NCBI RefSeq assembly: GCF_000383915.1
Contig: NZ_KB912942.1
Location: 1,834,561-1,898,560, forward strand
Length of the DNA: 64,000 nt
Source of the DNA: Amycolatopsis benzoatilytica AK 16/65
GTDB taxonomy: Bacteria; Actinomycetota; Actinomycetes; Mycobacteriales; Pseudonocardiaceae
Reading direction: 5' to 3'
Every line of letters starts with the position of its first letter. The first letter of the stretch is position 1. This document shows, piece by piece, positions 33,235-42,546 of this stretch. The translations under genes and the position numbers were made by a program. The notes below the pieces were generated by a model. That model was not told the DNA's origin. It worked only from the letters and a program-made list of their open reading frames with translations, and did not search any database.

Positions 33235-34500
33235 TCAGCTGCGGGCGTTGACGCGAATCCCGTACGGAGGCAGCGGATCGGTTTGCCCCGGCGGAGTCTG
33301 GCCGGTCGCGGTGAGATTCACCGTGAGCACCTCGCGGGTCCCGATGATCTCCAGCACCGCGCCTGAGGCCGAATAGCTGAACGCGGTGTTCGCGTCCACA
33401 TTGGCGGCGAGCCACTGCCACGGGACGGCGAGCGGCAGCAGCGCCGCATTGCGGCCCCCGGTCGGCGTGGTCCACAACGCCGCGCTGGGTACATCAGAGG
33501 ACTCCTGCGGTTGCCATAGCAGCAGGCGGGACGCGCCGCCGCGCAGTGCCTGGGCCACCGCGTCGACGGCCAGCGCGGCCAGCTGAGGGCTGTCGGCGGG
33601 CCAAGCCGCGCCGGCGGGCTGCGTCGGGTAGAACTCCGACCACCAGACCGGCAGGCCGGTGCGGGCCCGGAGCCAGCTGGTGACCGTGTAGAACATTTCG
33701 GTCGCCCGGAACGGGTCGGTGGTCAGCCCGGCGTCCCGGGTTCCGCTCGATCCGTCGAGCGCGAGAAAGTCCGCGCCGTGCTTGTGCGCGTTCCAGTAGT
33801 CGATGACGTCGAGCGCGCGCTGGTCGACGACCCCCCACGGGCCGGACAGGTCGGAGGGAGCCGGGCTTCCCGCCGCGGACCAGGTGTCGAGGACCACGTA
33901 CGGTCCGCCGATGCGCGCGTTCGGCCGCACCTTTTTCACCGCGTCGTAGACGGCGTTGTAGAGGTCGGTGTAGTCCTGGTAGTCCCAGCGGTTCGCGGTG
34001 TCGTCGTAGAGCCCTTTCAGCTCGCTCCAGACCTGGAAATCGCGGACCTGCGGGTACCTCGCGGCGGCAGCGGCCGCGAGCGCGGCGAAATCGCGGTAGT
34101 GCGCCCGGGTCGGCGCGGAGTCCAGCTTGGTCCAGTCGGTGGTGCCGGGGCTGCCGCCTTTCATCCAGTCCGGCGCGCCGGCCAGAGTCAGCACTGGCAC
34201 GCCGTGCGTCGTGTCGATCAGCTGCATCCGCTGATCCAGCGAGGACCAGTCGAACACTCCCGGCGACGGCTCGGGATTGCCCACGCCCCAGCCCATCAGG
34301 TACTGGTTCTGCGCCATCGGACGGGCGCCGAGCGCCGCCGTCGCGTCGGCCGTCTGCTCGGGCGGGTAGTCGTCGAGGCTGCCTTGGGTGTGGGTCACGC
34401 CGACCACCGGTTCGGCCAGTTCGGCCCCGGCGATGCGGTCGCAGCCGGCCAGCGTCGCGCTGAGCAGCAGCGCGACGACGGTGATCAGGAACCGTTTCAC
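33235..34500 (-). CDS. Secreted GH-A clan glycosidase-like lipoprotein
   Basis: 421 residues from a GTG. A signal peptide ends in the lipobox LAGC with Cys20 lipidated. The rest looks like a (beta/alpha)8 barrel related to GH39/GH5 enzymes: FQVWSELKG at the end of strand 4 would give the acid/base Glu, and LPVWWSEFYPTQ the nucleophile Glu near strand 7. It likely trims or processes the surface glycan outside the cell. The GTG overlaps the stop of the deacetylase gene (GTGA). Confidence 0.78.
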   Translation of the reverse strand: MKRFLITVVALLLSATLAGCDRIAGAELAEPVVGVTHTQGSLDDYPPEQTADATAALGARPMAQNQYLMGWGVGNPEPSPGVFDWSSLDQRMQLIDTTHGVPVLTLAGAPDWMKGGSPGTTDWTKLDSAPTRAHYRDFAALAAAAAARYPQVRDFQVWSELKGLYDDTANRWDYQDYTDLYNAVYDAVKKVRPNARIGGPYVVLDTWSAAGSPAPSDLSGPWGVVDQRALDVIDYWNAHKHGADFLALDGSSGTRDAGLTTDPFRATEMFYTVTSWLRARTGLPVWWSEFYPTQPAGAAWPADSPQLAALAVDAVAQALRGGASRLLLWQPQESSDVPSAALWTTPTGGRNAALLPLAVPWQWLAANVDANTAFSYSASGAVLEIIGTREVLTVNLTATGQTPPGQTDPLPPYGIRVNARS

Positions 34501-35270
34501 CGCAAGAACCACGGGGTGGTCCACGGGGTGCCGGCGGCGAGCGCGGCGGAGAGCGACCGGCCGCGGAGGCCGCGCTCGTCGAGCCCGGTCAGGATGCGGG
34601 CGACCAGGTCGCCCCGGTCGAAACGCGGCCGCGGTCCGTCGTCCGCACCGTCCTCTGGCCCGGCGTGGCCGTCGTGCGCCAGCAGGACCGCACCGCGGTT
34701 GAGTCCGCGCGCCGCTTGGCCGGCCAGGGTTTCCACCGGCCGGTCCAGCCAGTCCCAGGCGCACGGTCCCCACACCACGGGAGTCAGGCCCTGCCGGCGA
34801 ACCGCGCGCCACACTGCGGGGGTCTGCGCGCCGTAGGGCGGGCGGAACCAGCGGACCGGGATGCCGAGCAGGTCCTCCAGTTCGCGCTTCCCGGCGGCCA
34901 GCAGCGTCCGCACGGTCGCGGGCGCGAGCTTGGACAGCCGCCGGTGGTCCATTCCGTGCAGTCCGACTTCGTGGCCGGCCGCGAGCACCTCCCGCACCAG
35001 CGCGGGATGCCTGCGCACCCGGTCGACCAGTACGAAGAAGGTCGCGCTCGCCCGGCGCCCGGCGAGTGCCTCCAGCACCCGGTCGGTGCCGCCGGGCTCG
35101 GGTCCGTCGTCGAAGGTGAGCACGACCTCCGGCGCTCGCGTGCGCACGGCGGTGAGCGAGCCGATCGGGCGCGTCACCGGGCCGGCGAGGTTCAGGAGCG
35201 TGCGGCGCACCGCGACGCCCGCGCCGCCGGCTTCGGGCAAGCCGGCCGTTGCTTCACCCGCGCCAGGCAT
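34497..35270 (-). CDS. Polysaccharide deacetylase (NodB/CE4)
   Basis: 257 residues. CE4 motifs are complete: TFDDGPEP (catalytic base and metal Asp), GLHGMDH (metal His pair), RPPYGAQ and LLAHDGH. The enzyme removes N- or O-acetyl groups from glycans. There is no clear signal peptide; the first 22 residues are mildly hydrophobic and end with RR, so export is uncertain. It overlaps the upstream phosphatase gene by 17 bases. Confidence 0.9.
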   Translation of the reverse strand: MPGAGEATAGLPEAGGAGVAVRRTLLNLAGPVTRPIGSLTAVRTRAPEVVLTFDDGPEPGGTDRVLEALAGRRASATFFVLVDRVRRHPALVREVLAAGHEVGLHGMDHRRLSKLAPATVRTLLAAGKRELEDLLGIPVRWFRPPYGAQTPAVWRAVRRQGLTPVVWGPCAWDWLDRPVETLAGQAARGLNRGAVLLAHDGHAGPEDGADDGPRPRFDRGDLVARILTGLDERGLRGRSLSAALAAGTPWTTPWFLR

Positions 35271-36177
35271 CGCTGATCGGCTCCCGGTCGGCGGCGTTGC
35301 CCAGCGCGGGCAGGCCGTACATGGCTTCCAGGGTGCGCAGGAGCCGGTAGTGGTCGACCGGCTCGGCGTAGCTGCCCGGGCGCACCATCGGCCCGGTCAG
35401 ACTGAGCGGGATCCCGTTGGTGGCGGAGGCGTCTTCGGCCTCGTCGAAGGTGACGACGAGGAGGCTGTTGTGCGTCGCGGCCCACGCCGCGTACCCGGAC
35501 AAGTGCGCGCGCAGCCAGGCGTCGGCGACCGCGGTGCCGCAGTTGTGCATGTTGTGGCACATGTTCGGGATCACGAAGGAAATCGTAGGCAGCTTGGCGA
35601 AATCGGGACCGAACTCGGAGAAAGGCCGGTTCACCGACGGCGGCACCGTGGTGAAGTCCGTCCACGGCGCGTGCCAGCGCACGTAGTCGCCGGCCTGGCA
35701 GCCGGAGTAACCCGCTTTCGGGAGATCTTCGGCGTAGGCGCCGAAGCTGTGCCCGGCGTCGAGGAGCTGCCGGGCCAGATTGGGCGCGGTGAAGGTGTGC
35801 GGGCAGGAATCGTCGGTGATGCCCTGGACGTTCCCGGAGAAGAGCGCGAGGTAGTTCGGCTGGCTCGGATGCGCGACGCCGGTGGCGTTCGTGAACCGGG
35901 CGCCCTCGGCGGCGAGCTGATTCAGGTAGCCGGCCTTGGGATTCCCGGCGACCTGGTCTGATCCGTGGTTCTCCAGCACCACCACGACGACATGGTCCGG
36001 GCGGGGCACAGCGCCGGAGGCCGGCGAAGGCGTGCCGGGAGCGGTGGAACTGCGGGGCGGCGAGGCGGCCGGCGGTGGTGCGGCTGTCGGTGGTGCGGCC
36101 GGCGGCGGGCTGGCGCAGGCGGCGGCTGACAGTGCGATCGCCAGGAATGCCGTTGCTGCCCGGGGAAAAAACTTCAC
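35254..36177 (-). CDS. Acid-phosphatase/phosphoesterase-family lipoprotein
   Basis: 307 residues from a GTG with AAGGAGG upstream. Signal peptide with lipobox AAAC (Cys21), then a Pro/Ala-rich spacer to about 60. The catalytic part belongs to the phosphoesterase (AcpA-like) family: HVVVVVLENHGSDQ supplies the metal-binding Glu/Asn, and HPSQPNYLALFSG, MCHNMHN and TFDEAEDA follow. It would hydrolyse phosphate esters at the cell surface. Coupled by GTGA to the flippase upstream and overlapping the deacetylase downstream. Confidence 0.85.
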   Translation of the reverse strand: MKFFPRAATAFLAIALSAAACASPPPAAPPTAAPPPAASPPRSSTAPGTPSPASGAVPRPDHVVVVVLENHGSDQVAGNPKAGYLNQLAAEGARFTNATGVAHPSQPNYLALFSGNVQGITDDSCPHTFTAPNLARQLLDAGHSFGAYAEDLPKAGYSGCQAGDYVRWHAPWTDFTTVPPSVNRPFSEFGPDFAKLPTISFVIPNMCHNMHNCGTAVADAWLRAHLSGYAAWAATHNSLLVVTFDEAEDASATNGIPLSLTGPMVRPGSYAEPVDHYRLLRTLEAMYGLPALGNAADREPISDAWRG

Positions 36178-37466
36178 GCGGGTCCTCCTTCCGCATTGGC
36201 CGTGCGGACCCATCGCCACAGCGCGGCCACCGCCGCGGTCGCCACGAGACATTGCACGACGACGAAACCTAAGCCGGTCAGCGCGAGATGCGTGACCGGG
36301 ACCATCGCGACGACGCCGAGCACGCCGAGCGCGCTGCTTCCTTCCAACAATGCCACGAGCCGGCCCCGTCCGTGCGCGATGCCGGCCGCGACCACCAGCG
36401 TGACGACCAGCCTCGGGAGGCACCCGATCAGGACGAGACGCAGCAGCCAGGCCCCTTGCTCGGCATAGTCGCGGCCGAAGATCGACAGGAGCGGATGCGC
36501 GAGCAGCACGCCGAGCAGCAGCACCGGAACGAACGCCGCGGCGAGCCGTCGGCTGCCCAGCGCGAACAATTCGCGGGTGCGGTGCGGTTCGTGGGAGATC
36601 CGCACGATCACCGACTGGGCGAAGCTGATCGCGGCGTAGTCGACGGTGTTCCCGGCCATCCACACGAGGAAGAACACCGCGCCGGGCACCGGCCCGAACC
36701 GGCCGATCACCAGCAGCGGCACCAGATCGGTCAGCAGGCCGGCGGCGACCTTCGCCGGGTAGGTCGGCACCAGCAGGCGCACCACTTCCCGCCGGTCGGG
36801 CAGCACCGGTTCGGCGAGGTCGGGCGGGCGTTCGCGAGCCAGCAGGCGGTACACCAGCACGGATACCACCGCGACCCCGGCCAGCGCGGGCGCGACCCAG
36901 GACAGCAGGATTCCGGCCGCGCCGAACGCGGGCCCGGCAAGCGCCAGCACGCCGACCCGGGCGACGCCGATGCTGGCGTTCTCGTAGGGCATCCAGCGCG
37001 CGCGGCCGAGCGAGACGAGCACCGCGTCCTGGAACTGGAACATCGCCCAAGCGACCGCGGCGACCAGGAATGCGGCAGCGCTGAACCGGGGAAGGCTTTC
37101 GGTGATCTCGTCACCGGTCGGCAGCAGGAGCACGACGACGGCGGCGGCCAGGGAACCGAACAGCACCAGCAGGTAGCAGCGGGCGAGGAGCACAGTGCGC
37201 AGCCGGCCCGCTCGCGGCACCCACCGCAACAGCGCCGCGCCCAGCCCGAGATCGCCGAGTCCCGCGACCAGCAGGAACCCGGAGACGAACGCGGACGCCT
37301 GGCCGACCTGCTGCTGGGGAAGCATGCGGGCGGCGACGATCCACGCGGCGACGCCGACCGCCGAAGTCAGCACCGCACCGGCGACCAGGGAGACGCCGTC
37401 GCGGACCATCGTCTGCGCCGAAGTGCGCTGAGCGCGCCGGCCGGCCGCGGCGCCTTCGGAGGTCAC
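36174..37466 (-). CDS. Polysaccharide flippase (MATE/Wzx-like), flippase 2
   Basis: 430 residues with about fourteen membrane helices, the size and profile of Wzx/MviN-type lipid-linked glycan exporters (DGVSLVAGAVLTSAVGVAAWIVAARMLPQ at the start is the usual first-helix pattern). It probably moves a lipid-linked saccharide across the membrane. The GTG overlaps the stop of a second, larger flippase gene by four bases, so two flippases are produced from the same transcript. Confidence 0.87.
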   Translation of the reverse strand: MTSEGAAAGRRAQRTSAQTMVRDGVSLVAGAVLTSAVGVAAWIVAARMLPQQQVGQASAFVSGFLLVAGLGDLGLGAALLRWVPRAGRLRTVLLARCYLLVLFGSLAAAVVVLLLPTGDEITESLPRFSAAAFLVAAVAWAMFQFQDAVLVSLGRARWMPYENASIGVARVGVLALAGPAFGAAGILLSWVAPALAGVAVVSVLVYRLLARERPPDLAEPVLPDRREVVRLLVPTYPAKVAAGLLTDLVPLLVIGRFGPVPGAVFFLVWMAGNTVDYAAISFAQSVIVRISHEPHRTRELFALGSRRLAAAFVPVLLLGVLLAHPLLSIFGRDYAEQGAWLLRLVLIGCLPRLVVTLVVAAGIAHGRGRLVALLEGSSALGVLGVVAMVPVTHLALTGLGFVVVQCLVATAAVAALWRWVRTANAEGGPA

Positions 37467-39730
37467 GGCGGTGCCTCGCCGAACTCTCTGACCACAGCGA
37501 TGACGTTGCGGCGCAACCAGATCGGGTTCGCGGCGTAGCGCGTCGATTTGGCCAGATTGGCGGCGACCAGGTGCAGCCAGCCGAGCAGCACGAGCGTGCG
37601 GACCGGGACCTGGTCTCCGTCGCGCACGCTCCGGTCGCAGAGCGCGGCCGGGTCCGGCGGGCCGGTCGTGAGCCAGTCGAGCACCACCGCGCCGAGCTCC
37701 CGCCGGGCAGCCGTGACTTCCGTGGACAACGCGAGGCTCAGCACGTCGATCGCGACCAGTCCGTGGTCGCTCGCCTGCCCCCAGTCGACGATGCCGCGGA
37801 CCCGACCGTCTGGTCCGACCAGGACGTTGTCCGGGCCGTAGTCGCCGTGGACCCAGCCCGCGGGGAGGCGCCGCTCCCGCAGTCCGGCGGTCAGTTCGGC
37901 GCGGACCCGGTCGACCGCGGACCGCAGCCGGCCGGGTAGGGCGGCGCGCACCAGCCCGGCCGGGTCCGTGACGTGCCGGCGGAGCAACTGCTCGTCCACC
38001 TGGACGAGCTCGGCGGTGCGATCGTGGAGTCCGGCGAGAGTCTCGAGCGCGGTGCCGGCGAACTGCCGCGCCCGGCCCGGGGACCCGCCGACGAAGGGGC
38101 GAGCGTCGCAGCCGGGCATCAGGTTCTGCAGGCTGAAAGCCGCGCCGCAAGACACCCCGTAATCCAGCGGTTCCGGTACGAGGGCATTCCACCCGGACAA
38201 GCGCGGGTCTTCCTTCAGCCGCGACAGGATCTGTGCTTCGTGCCGGAGCTGGGCCTGCCCGCACTCGGTGTCGGCCGCTTTCAGCAGCGCCACGGAACGG
38301 CCGTCCGGGCCGACCGGCGCGACGGCCGAATCGGACCGGCCGCGCAGCCTGCCCTGGATCCGCCACGAGCGCGGACCGAGCGCGGCCGGCGAGACCCGCC
38401 GGAGCAGCGCCCGGGCGCGGACGTTGGCGAGCGGGCCGGAGACCGGCCGCGGCATTCGTCCGCTGCGGGCGATCCGCACCCCGGACGCGACCACGGTCTG
38501 CCCGGCGAGCAAAGCGAGGCCGACGCCGTTGATCCCGAAGACCGGCATGAAGACCAGTGCCAGCGTCAGCACGAGGACTGACAGCGTGGCCAGCAAGCCT
38601 GCGACGACGCCGACCCGCCGCTGCACTCGCGCCTCGCTGACCGCGGCCGCGACGACGACATTGGGCAGCGCGGAGAGGGCCATCAGGACGAGCGCCCAGC
38701 GGCCGGCGTCGGCGTAGCCGGCGCCCAGCAGACGCAGCGCCCACGGGCCCGCGACCACCAGCACAGCGACCACCGGAGTCAGCAACAGCAAGGATCTCCG
38801 CTCGATGCCCCGGCGCTCGGCGGTCGGTTGGCCGGCTTCGCCCGCCGTGTGCGCGACCATGGACTGGCCCATCGCCGCGGGCACCAGGTACAGCGCGTAG
38901 GCGATAGTCCACGCGATGGAGAACGCCGCAGTCGGGCGCGCGCCGAGCACGCCGAGCACGAGCACGGGAAGCAGTTGAGTGCAGGCGAGCCAGCAGGTCG
39001 CTCCGACGAAGTCTCCGCCGAGATACCCGGCGAGCACGCGGACCGAGATCCGCTCGCGGGGCAAATCGGCGCGCTGGTGCGCGGGAATCGCGCGAAGGAA
39101 CAGATAAGCCGTCGTGGCGAGCACCGCCGCCGCGGTGGCCGCCATCCAGGAGACGGTGATTCCGCCCGCGGGCAACGCGGTCGCGAGTCCCGCCAGCAAT
39201 CCCAGCTTCAGCACGGAGAACGCCAGGTTCTCCACCGGTACCACCCGCGCGCGGCCGACCGCGGTCAGCACACCGTCCTGCATGACGAAAACGGCCCAGA
39301 CCGCGCAGGCCGCCGCGATGCCCGCGATCCTCGCCGGGCCGTTGAGCATTCCGCTCAGCTCGGGCGCCCACCACCGGATCCCGAGCGCGAACACCAGGCC
39401 GACGAGCCCGGCGAGCCCGCCGCCGACGAGGTAGGCGAGTGCCACCAGCCGGCCCGCCCGCGCACCGGCGACCGGCACGAACCGGATGAGCACGTTGAGC
39501 AGATTCAGCTGCGCCACCCCGGCCAGGAACATGACCGCGGCGATCAGCGCGGAGTTGCGGCCGAGCACCGCCTGGTCGTACCCGCGCGCCGCGACGATCC
39601 AGAACAGCAGGCCGATCGCGGACGTCAGCGCCGAACTGAGCACCAGCGCGTAGCCGTGGCCGTACAGCACTCGCCGCGCTCCCGGCGGGCGGGCGGTGTG
39701 TTCGGGCTGCCCTTCGATCGCGGTGGTCAT
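37463..39730 (-). CDS. Flippase fused to APH-type kinase domain
   Basis: 755 residues. Residues 25-430 are a Wzx/MATE-like flippase with about twelve to fourteen helices. Residues 470-755 are a cytosolic aminoglycoside-phosphotransferase-type kinase: GWVHGDYGPDNVL at 625-637 is the catalytic loop and GIVDWGQA at 646-653 the metal loop. The usual Lys/Glu pair may be K484 and E498. Fusion implies ATP-dependent phosphorylation tied to transport, either of the cargo or as regulation. The ATG overlaps the stop of the PRTase/HAD gene (ATGA). Confidence 0.85.
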   Translation of the reverse strand: MTTAIEGQPEHTARPPGARRVLYGHGYALVLSSALTSAIGLLFWIVAARGYDQAVLGRNSALIAAVMFLAGVAQLNLLNVLIRFVPVAGARAGRLVALAYLVGGGLAGLVGLVFALGIRWWAPELSGMLNGPARIAGIAAACAVWAVFVMQDGVLTAVGRARVVPVENLAFSVLKLGLLAGLATALPAGGITVSWMAATAAAVLATTAYLFLRAIPAHQRADLPRERISVRVLAGYLGGDFVGATCWLACTQLLPVLVLGVLGARPTAAFSIAWTIAYALYLVPAAMGQSMVAHTAGEAGQPTAERRGIERRSLLLLTPVVAVLVVAGPWALRLLGAGYADAGRWALVLMALSALPNVVVAAAVSEARVQRRVGVVAGLLATLSVLVLTLALVFMPVFGINGVGLALLAGQTVVASGVRIARSGRMPRPVSGPLANVRARALLRRVSPAALGPRSWRIQGRLRGRSDSAVAPVGPDGRSVALLKAADTECGQAQLRHEAQILSRLKEDPRLSGWNALVPEPLDYGVSCGAAFSLQNLMPGCDARPFVGGSPGRARQFAGTALETLAGLHDRTAELVQVDEQLLRRHVTDPAGLVRAALPGRLRSAVDRVRAELTAGLRERRLPAGWVHGDYGPDNVLVGPDGRVRGIVDWGQASDHGLVAIDVLSLALSTEVTAARRELGAVVLDWLTTGPPDPAALCDRSVRDGDQVPVRTLVLLGWLHLVAANLAKSTRYAANPIWLRRNVIAVVREFGEAPP

Positions 39731-42354
39731 CGGCGCAGTCCTGCCGCGCGGAGACACCTCGCGATCGCCATCGGCAGTCCGCGGGCGCCGCCGTTGGAGG
39801 CGTCGAGAATAGTCAGCAGAGTGCGGGTACGGCGGCTGCGCGCCGGTGGGCGGCAGGCATCGCACGCGCCCGGCCGATGGCCCACCAGCCGTTCGACCGC
39901 CTGGGACACCGCCAGTGCGTAACCGCGGCGGAGCACCGGAAATCCGGACGCGCGCACTGCCTGGTCAGCGTTCGCCGGGGCGTACCCAACTGTTGCCAGG
40001 CTCAACATCGGCAGGTCGCTCGCGGTGTCGCCGATAGCCAATGCCACCGGTGCGCCGAGCTTTTCCGCCACCAGCTGCAGCGCCGTGCCCTTGTCCACGC
40101 CGGCTGCGACGAAATCGGTCTGGCCGTTGCCTTCGATCACGCGCACCTGCGACGCGACGTCCGCCAGCGTTTGGTCCACCACGTCGCGGGGGAGCGCCCC
40201 GCCGCGACGGCGGCGAGCGCGGACAACGTGCTCGAAATCCTCGTCCACCACGACCTCCGCGCGGTTGGCGAGGGCTGTCCGGACGGCGTGCAGCGCGTGC
40301 TTTCCGGCGGTGGGCACGAGGTCGTGCACGGTGCCGTCCAAGAAGACGACCGAGCCGTATTCGGCGACTCCGCCCGCCAAGCCGTACGTGGTGCAGCGCT
40401 CGGCCACCTCGCCGGCACTGCGGCCGGTGACCAGCACTGTGCGGTATCCGTGCACGTGCAGCGCACGGAGCGCGACCACGGCGGTCGGCGTGGCCATCGC
40501 GAAGCCGAGCGCGTCGGACTCCAGCACTCCGTCCAGGTCGAGAGCGACGAGCCGGCCGTCCTGCGCGGGCGGGACCGCGGGGAGCAGCACCTCCGCGAGG
40601 TAGCGCTGCACCGCCCGGGCACCGGCCCGGGGCGCGGCCTGGCCTGCTCGTTCGCGGTCCCAGAGATGCACCAGTTCGTAGAGCAGGAACCGTTCCGGGT
40701 CGCAGGGGTGCTCGCGGCGCAGTGCGGCCGCGAACTCCGGGTCCGCGCTGCCCGGGTCGATGCCGGCGAGGTCGTAGACCGGGTCGTAGCAGGCGAGGTC
40801 GGTATTGGCGAAATCCCGCACGTCGGCGTCCGCTTTGGACAATCCGGCCGGACCGCGGAACCAGTGTGCCAAGCCGGTCGCGCCGTCGACTACGGAGGGA
40901 CTGCGCACAGCGCACAGCCGGCGCACCGCGCGGTCGAGCAGGATCGGCCGCAACGCGACACCGGCCCGCCCGTAGTTGCGCTGCAGGACGCGGCTGGCCG
41001 CTTCCCAGACCGGCTGCCGTCCCGCGAGCTCCCGGGCACGGTCGGACACGGCTGGCATCGCAGCCGCCCGCGCGCGCACGTAGCCGGCCATTTCCCGCGC
41101 GTCGTCGGGCTGGGGGACCGTGATTCGCTGGTGCTCCGGCAGCCAGTCGCGGAACACGATCCCGTCCTGGACGCCGTAAATGCGGGGCAGCCGGCCGGGC
41201 AGCGCGCCCGCCACCGCGAGCGCGTGCCGGCCGAAGAACCCCAGTCCCGCTCCGGAGGCCGCGATCCGCCTCGTCTCGCCGTCCGGGAACTCGACGTCGA
41301 ACACCGCGCGGGCGTGCTCGCGGCCCTGCGAAAGGCCGGCGCCGGCGACCCGGTCGACGGCCCGGACCGGGCGGCCGATCAAGGACGACAGCGACCGCAC
41401 CACGGACTCGGTCTCAAGCCTGGCGTGCACGGCCCAGTCGCGGTAGGGCAGGGCGACGGTGTCGTACCGGGTCAATCTGCCCGGTGCGATGTCCCCGAAC
41501 AGCGGAAGCAGCAAGGTGATCATTTCCGCGGGGACGCCTGCCCGGTGCACCGCATCCGCGACCTCGGCGATCGACTGCCCGGTTTCGGGCGGATCGTCGA
41601 TCACCGCGACTCGGCCGCCGCGTTGTGCGACCCCTCTGAGCAGCGCGCGCAGCGACGGCCGCATCCGGTAGCCCGGCCGGACGGTGTCGGCGTGCACGTC
41701 GCGGTAGCCAGCGGCGCGCAACGCACCACTGGCCAGCGGTGCGAGGTAACTGCCCGAGGTACGGACTCCGAGAACGACGACCGGCCGCTCGCGGTCGGGA
41801 TACCGCAGCCGAAACCCGGCGGCGAGAGCGACCAGATCGGCCGGTTCCTGATCGAAACTTCGGAAACAGGACGGCATTCGCAGCACCGCTGAGGTGAGAT
41901 CCCGGTCGAGCGACCGCAACGATCCGCGGAGCCGGGTGGCGGCCGTGAGCCGTGTCTCGGCGGAGCCGACGGCATCCGCCGACACGACGTCGAGGGCTGC
42001 GGCGTCCCGCAACGCCGCCGCGGCCGTTCTCCACTGGAACGCGCGCCGCGCGCCCGGCCGCAAAGACGTCACAGTGTCGACCGCGGTGGCGGCCGTGCCC
42101 AGGACTTCGGGCACCCCGCCGGCGGCGTGCTCGCGGAAGTATCCGGCCGCGCGACGCAGCGCGAAGACATCCCGCTGCAGATGGTCCTCCACGATCTGCA
42201 CCGCGGCGGCCGCGAGCAGGAAAGTGTCGAGCGCGTCCTCGGCGACCGCCTGCCCGGCGAGCAGCTGGCTGATTTCCGACAAATCGCAAAGAAGATCGGA
42301 AACGACGATACGGCCACCCTCTGAGATCAGTTTGTCGCCGTATGAATACCCCAT
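39727..42354 (-). CDS. Three-part PRTase / kinase-like / HAD phosphatase protein
   Basis: 875 residues, first gene of the locus. Residues ~1-180 are helical. Residues ~190-300 are a phosphoribosyltransferase: VVVLGVRTSGSYLAPL, then VAVIDDPPETGQS (249-261) as the PRPP loop. Residues ~330-590 look like a degenerate APH-type kinase, with RDFANTDLACYDPVYDLAG at 513-531 in the position of the catalytic/metal segment. Residues 600-800 are a HAD phosphatase: DLDGVLES (606-613), TGRS (643-646), GDTASDLPML (775-784). Substrate unknown; a phosphosugar or phosphoribosyl intermediate is inferred. Confidence 0.82.
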   Translation of the reverse strand: MGYSYGDKLISEGGRIVVSDLLCDLSEISQLLAGQAVAEDALDTFLLAAAAVQIVEDHLQRDVFALRRAAGYFREHAAGGVPEVLGTAATAVDTVTSLRPGARRAFQWRTAAAALRDAAALDVVSADAVGSAETRLTAATRLRGSLRSLDRDLTSAVLRMPSCFRSFDQEPADLVALAAGFRLRYPDRERPVVVLGVRTSGSYLAPLASGALRAAGYRDVHADTVRPGYRMRPSLRALLRGVAQRGGRVAVIDDPPETGQSIAEVADAVHRAGVPAEMITLLLPLFGDIAPGRLTRYDTVALPYRDWAVHARLETESVVRSLSSLIGRPVRAVDRVAGAGLSQGREHARAVFDVEFPDGETRRIAASGAGLGFFGRHALAVAGALPGRLPRIYGVQDGIVFRDWLPEHQRITVPQPDDAREMAGYVRARAAAMPAVSDRARELAGRQPVWEAASRVLQRNYGRAGVALRPILLDRAVRRLCAVRSPSVVDGATGLAHWFRGPAGLSKADADVRDFANTDLACYDPVYDLAGIDPGSADPEFAAALRREHPCDPERFLLYELVHLWDRERAGQAAPRAGARAVQRYLAEVLLPAVPPAQDGRLVALDLDGVLESDALGFAMATPTAVVALRALHVHGYRTVLVTGRSAGEVAERCTTYGLAGGVAEYGSVVFLDGTVHDLVPTAGKHALHAVRTALANRAEVVVDEDFEHVVRARRRRGGALPRDVVDQTLADVASQVRVIEGNGQTDFVAAGVDKGTALQLVAEKLGAPVALAIGDTASDLPMLSLATVGYAPANADQAVRASGFPVLRRGYALAVSQAVERLVGHRPGACDACRPPARSRRTRTLLTILDASNGGARGLPMAIARCLRAAGLRR

Positions 42355-42546
42355 TGAAGATCCGTTCCTCCCAGCCGCACCCGTTCGTATTAAGAGAACT
42401 CGCCGATGCTCTGCCCGCTGTTACACATGCGGCCGGGTGCGCAGTTTTTCGGCAGTGCTGTAACTCTCGTGCCGGGCCAGGCGAATTACCCGGTAAGCGA
42501 CCGGCGGTGATCGCGCCGCGGGGGAGAGGAGCGAACGGACCGCATC

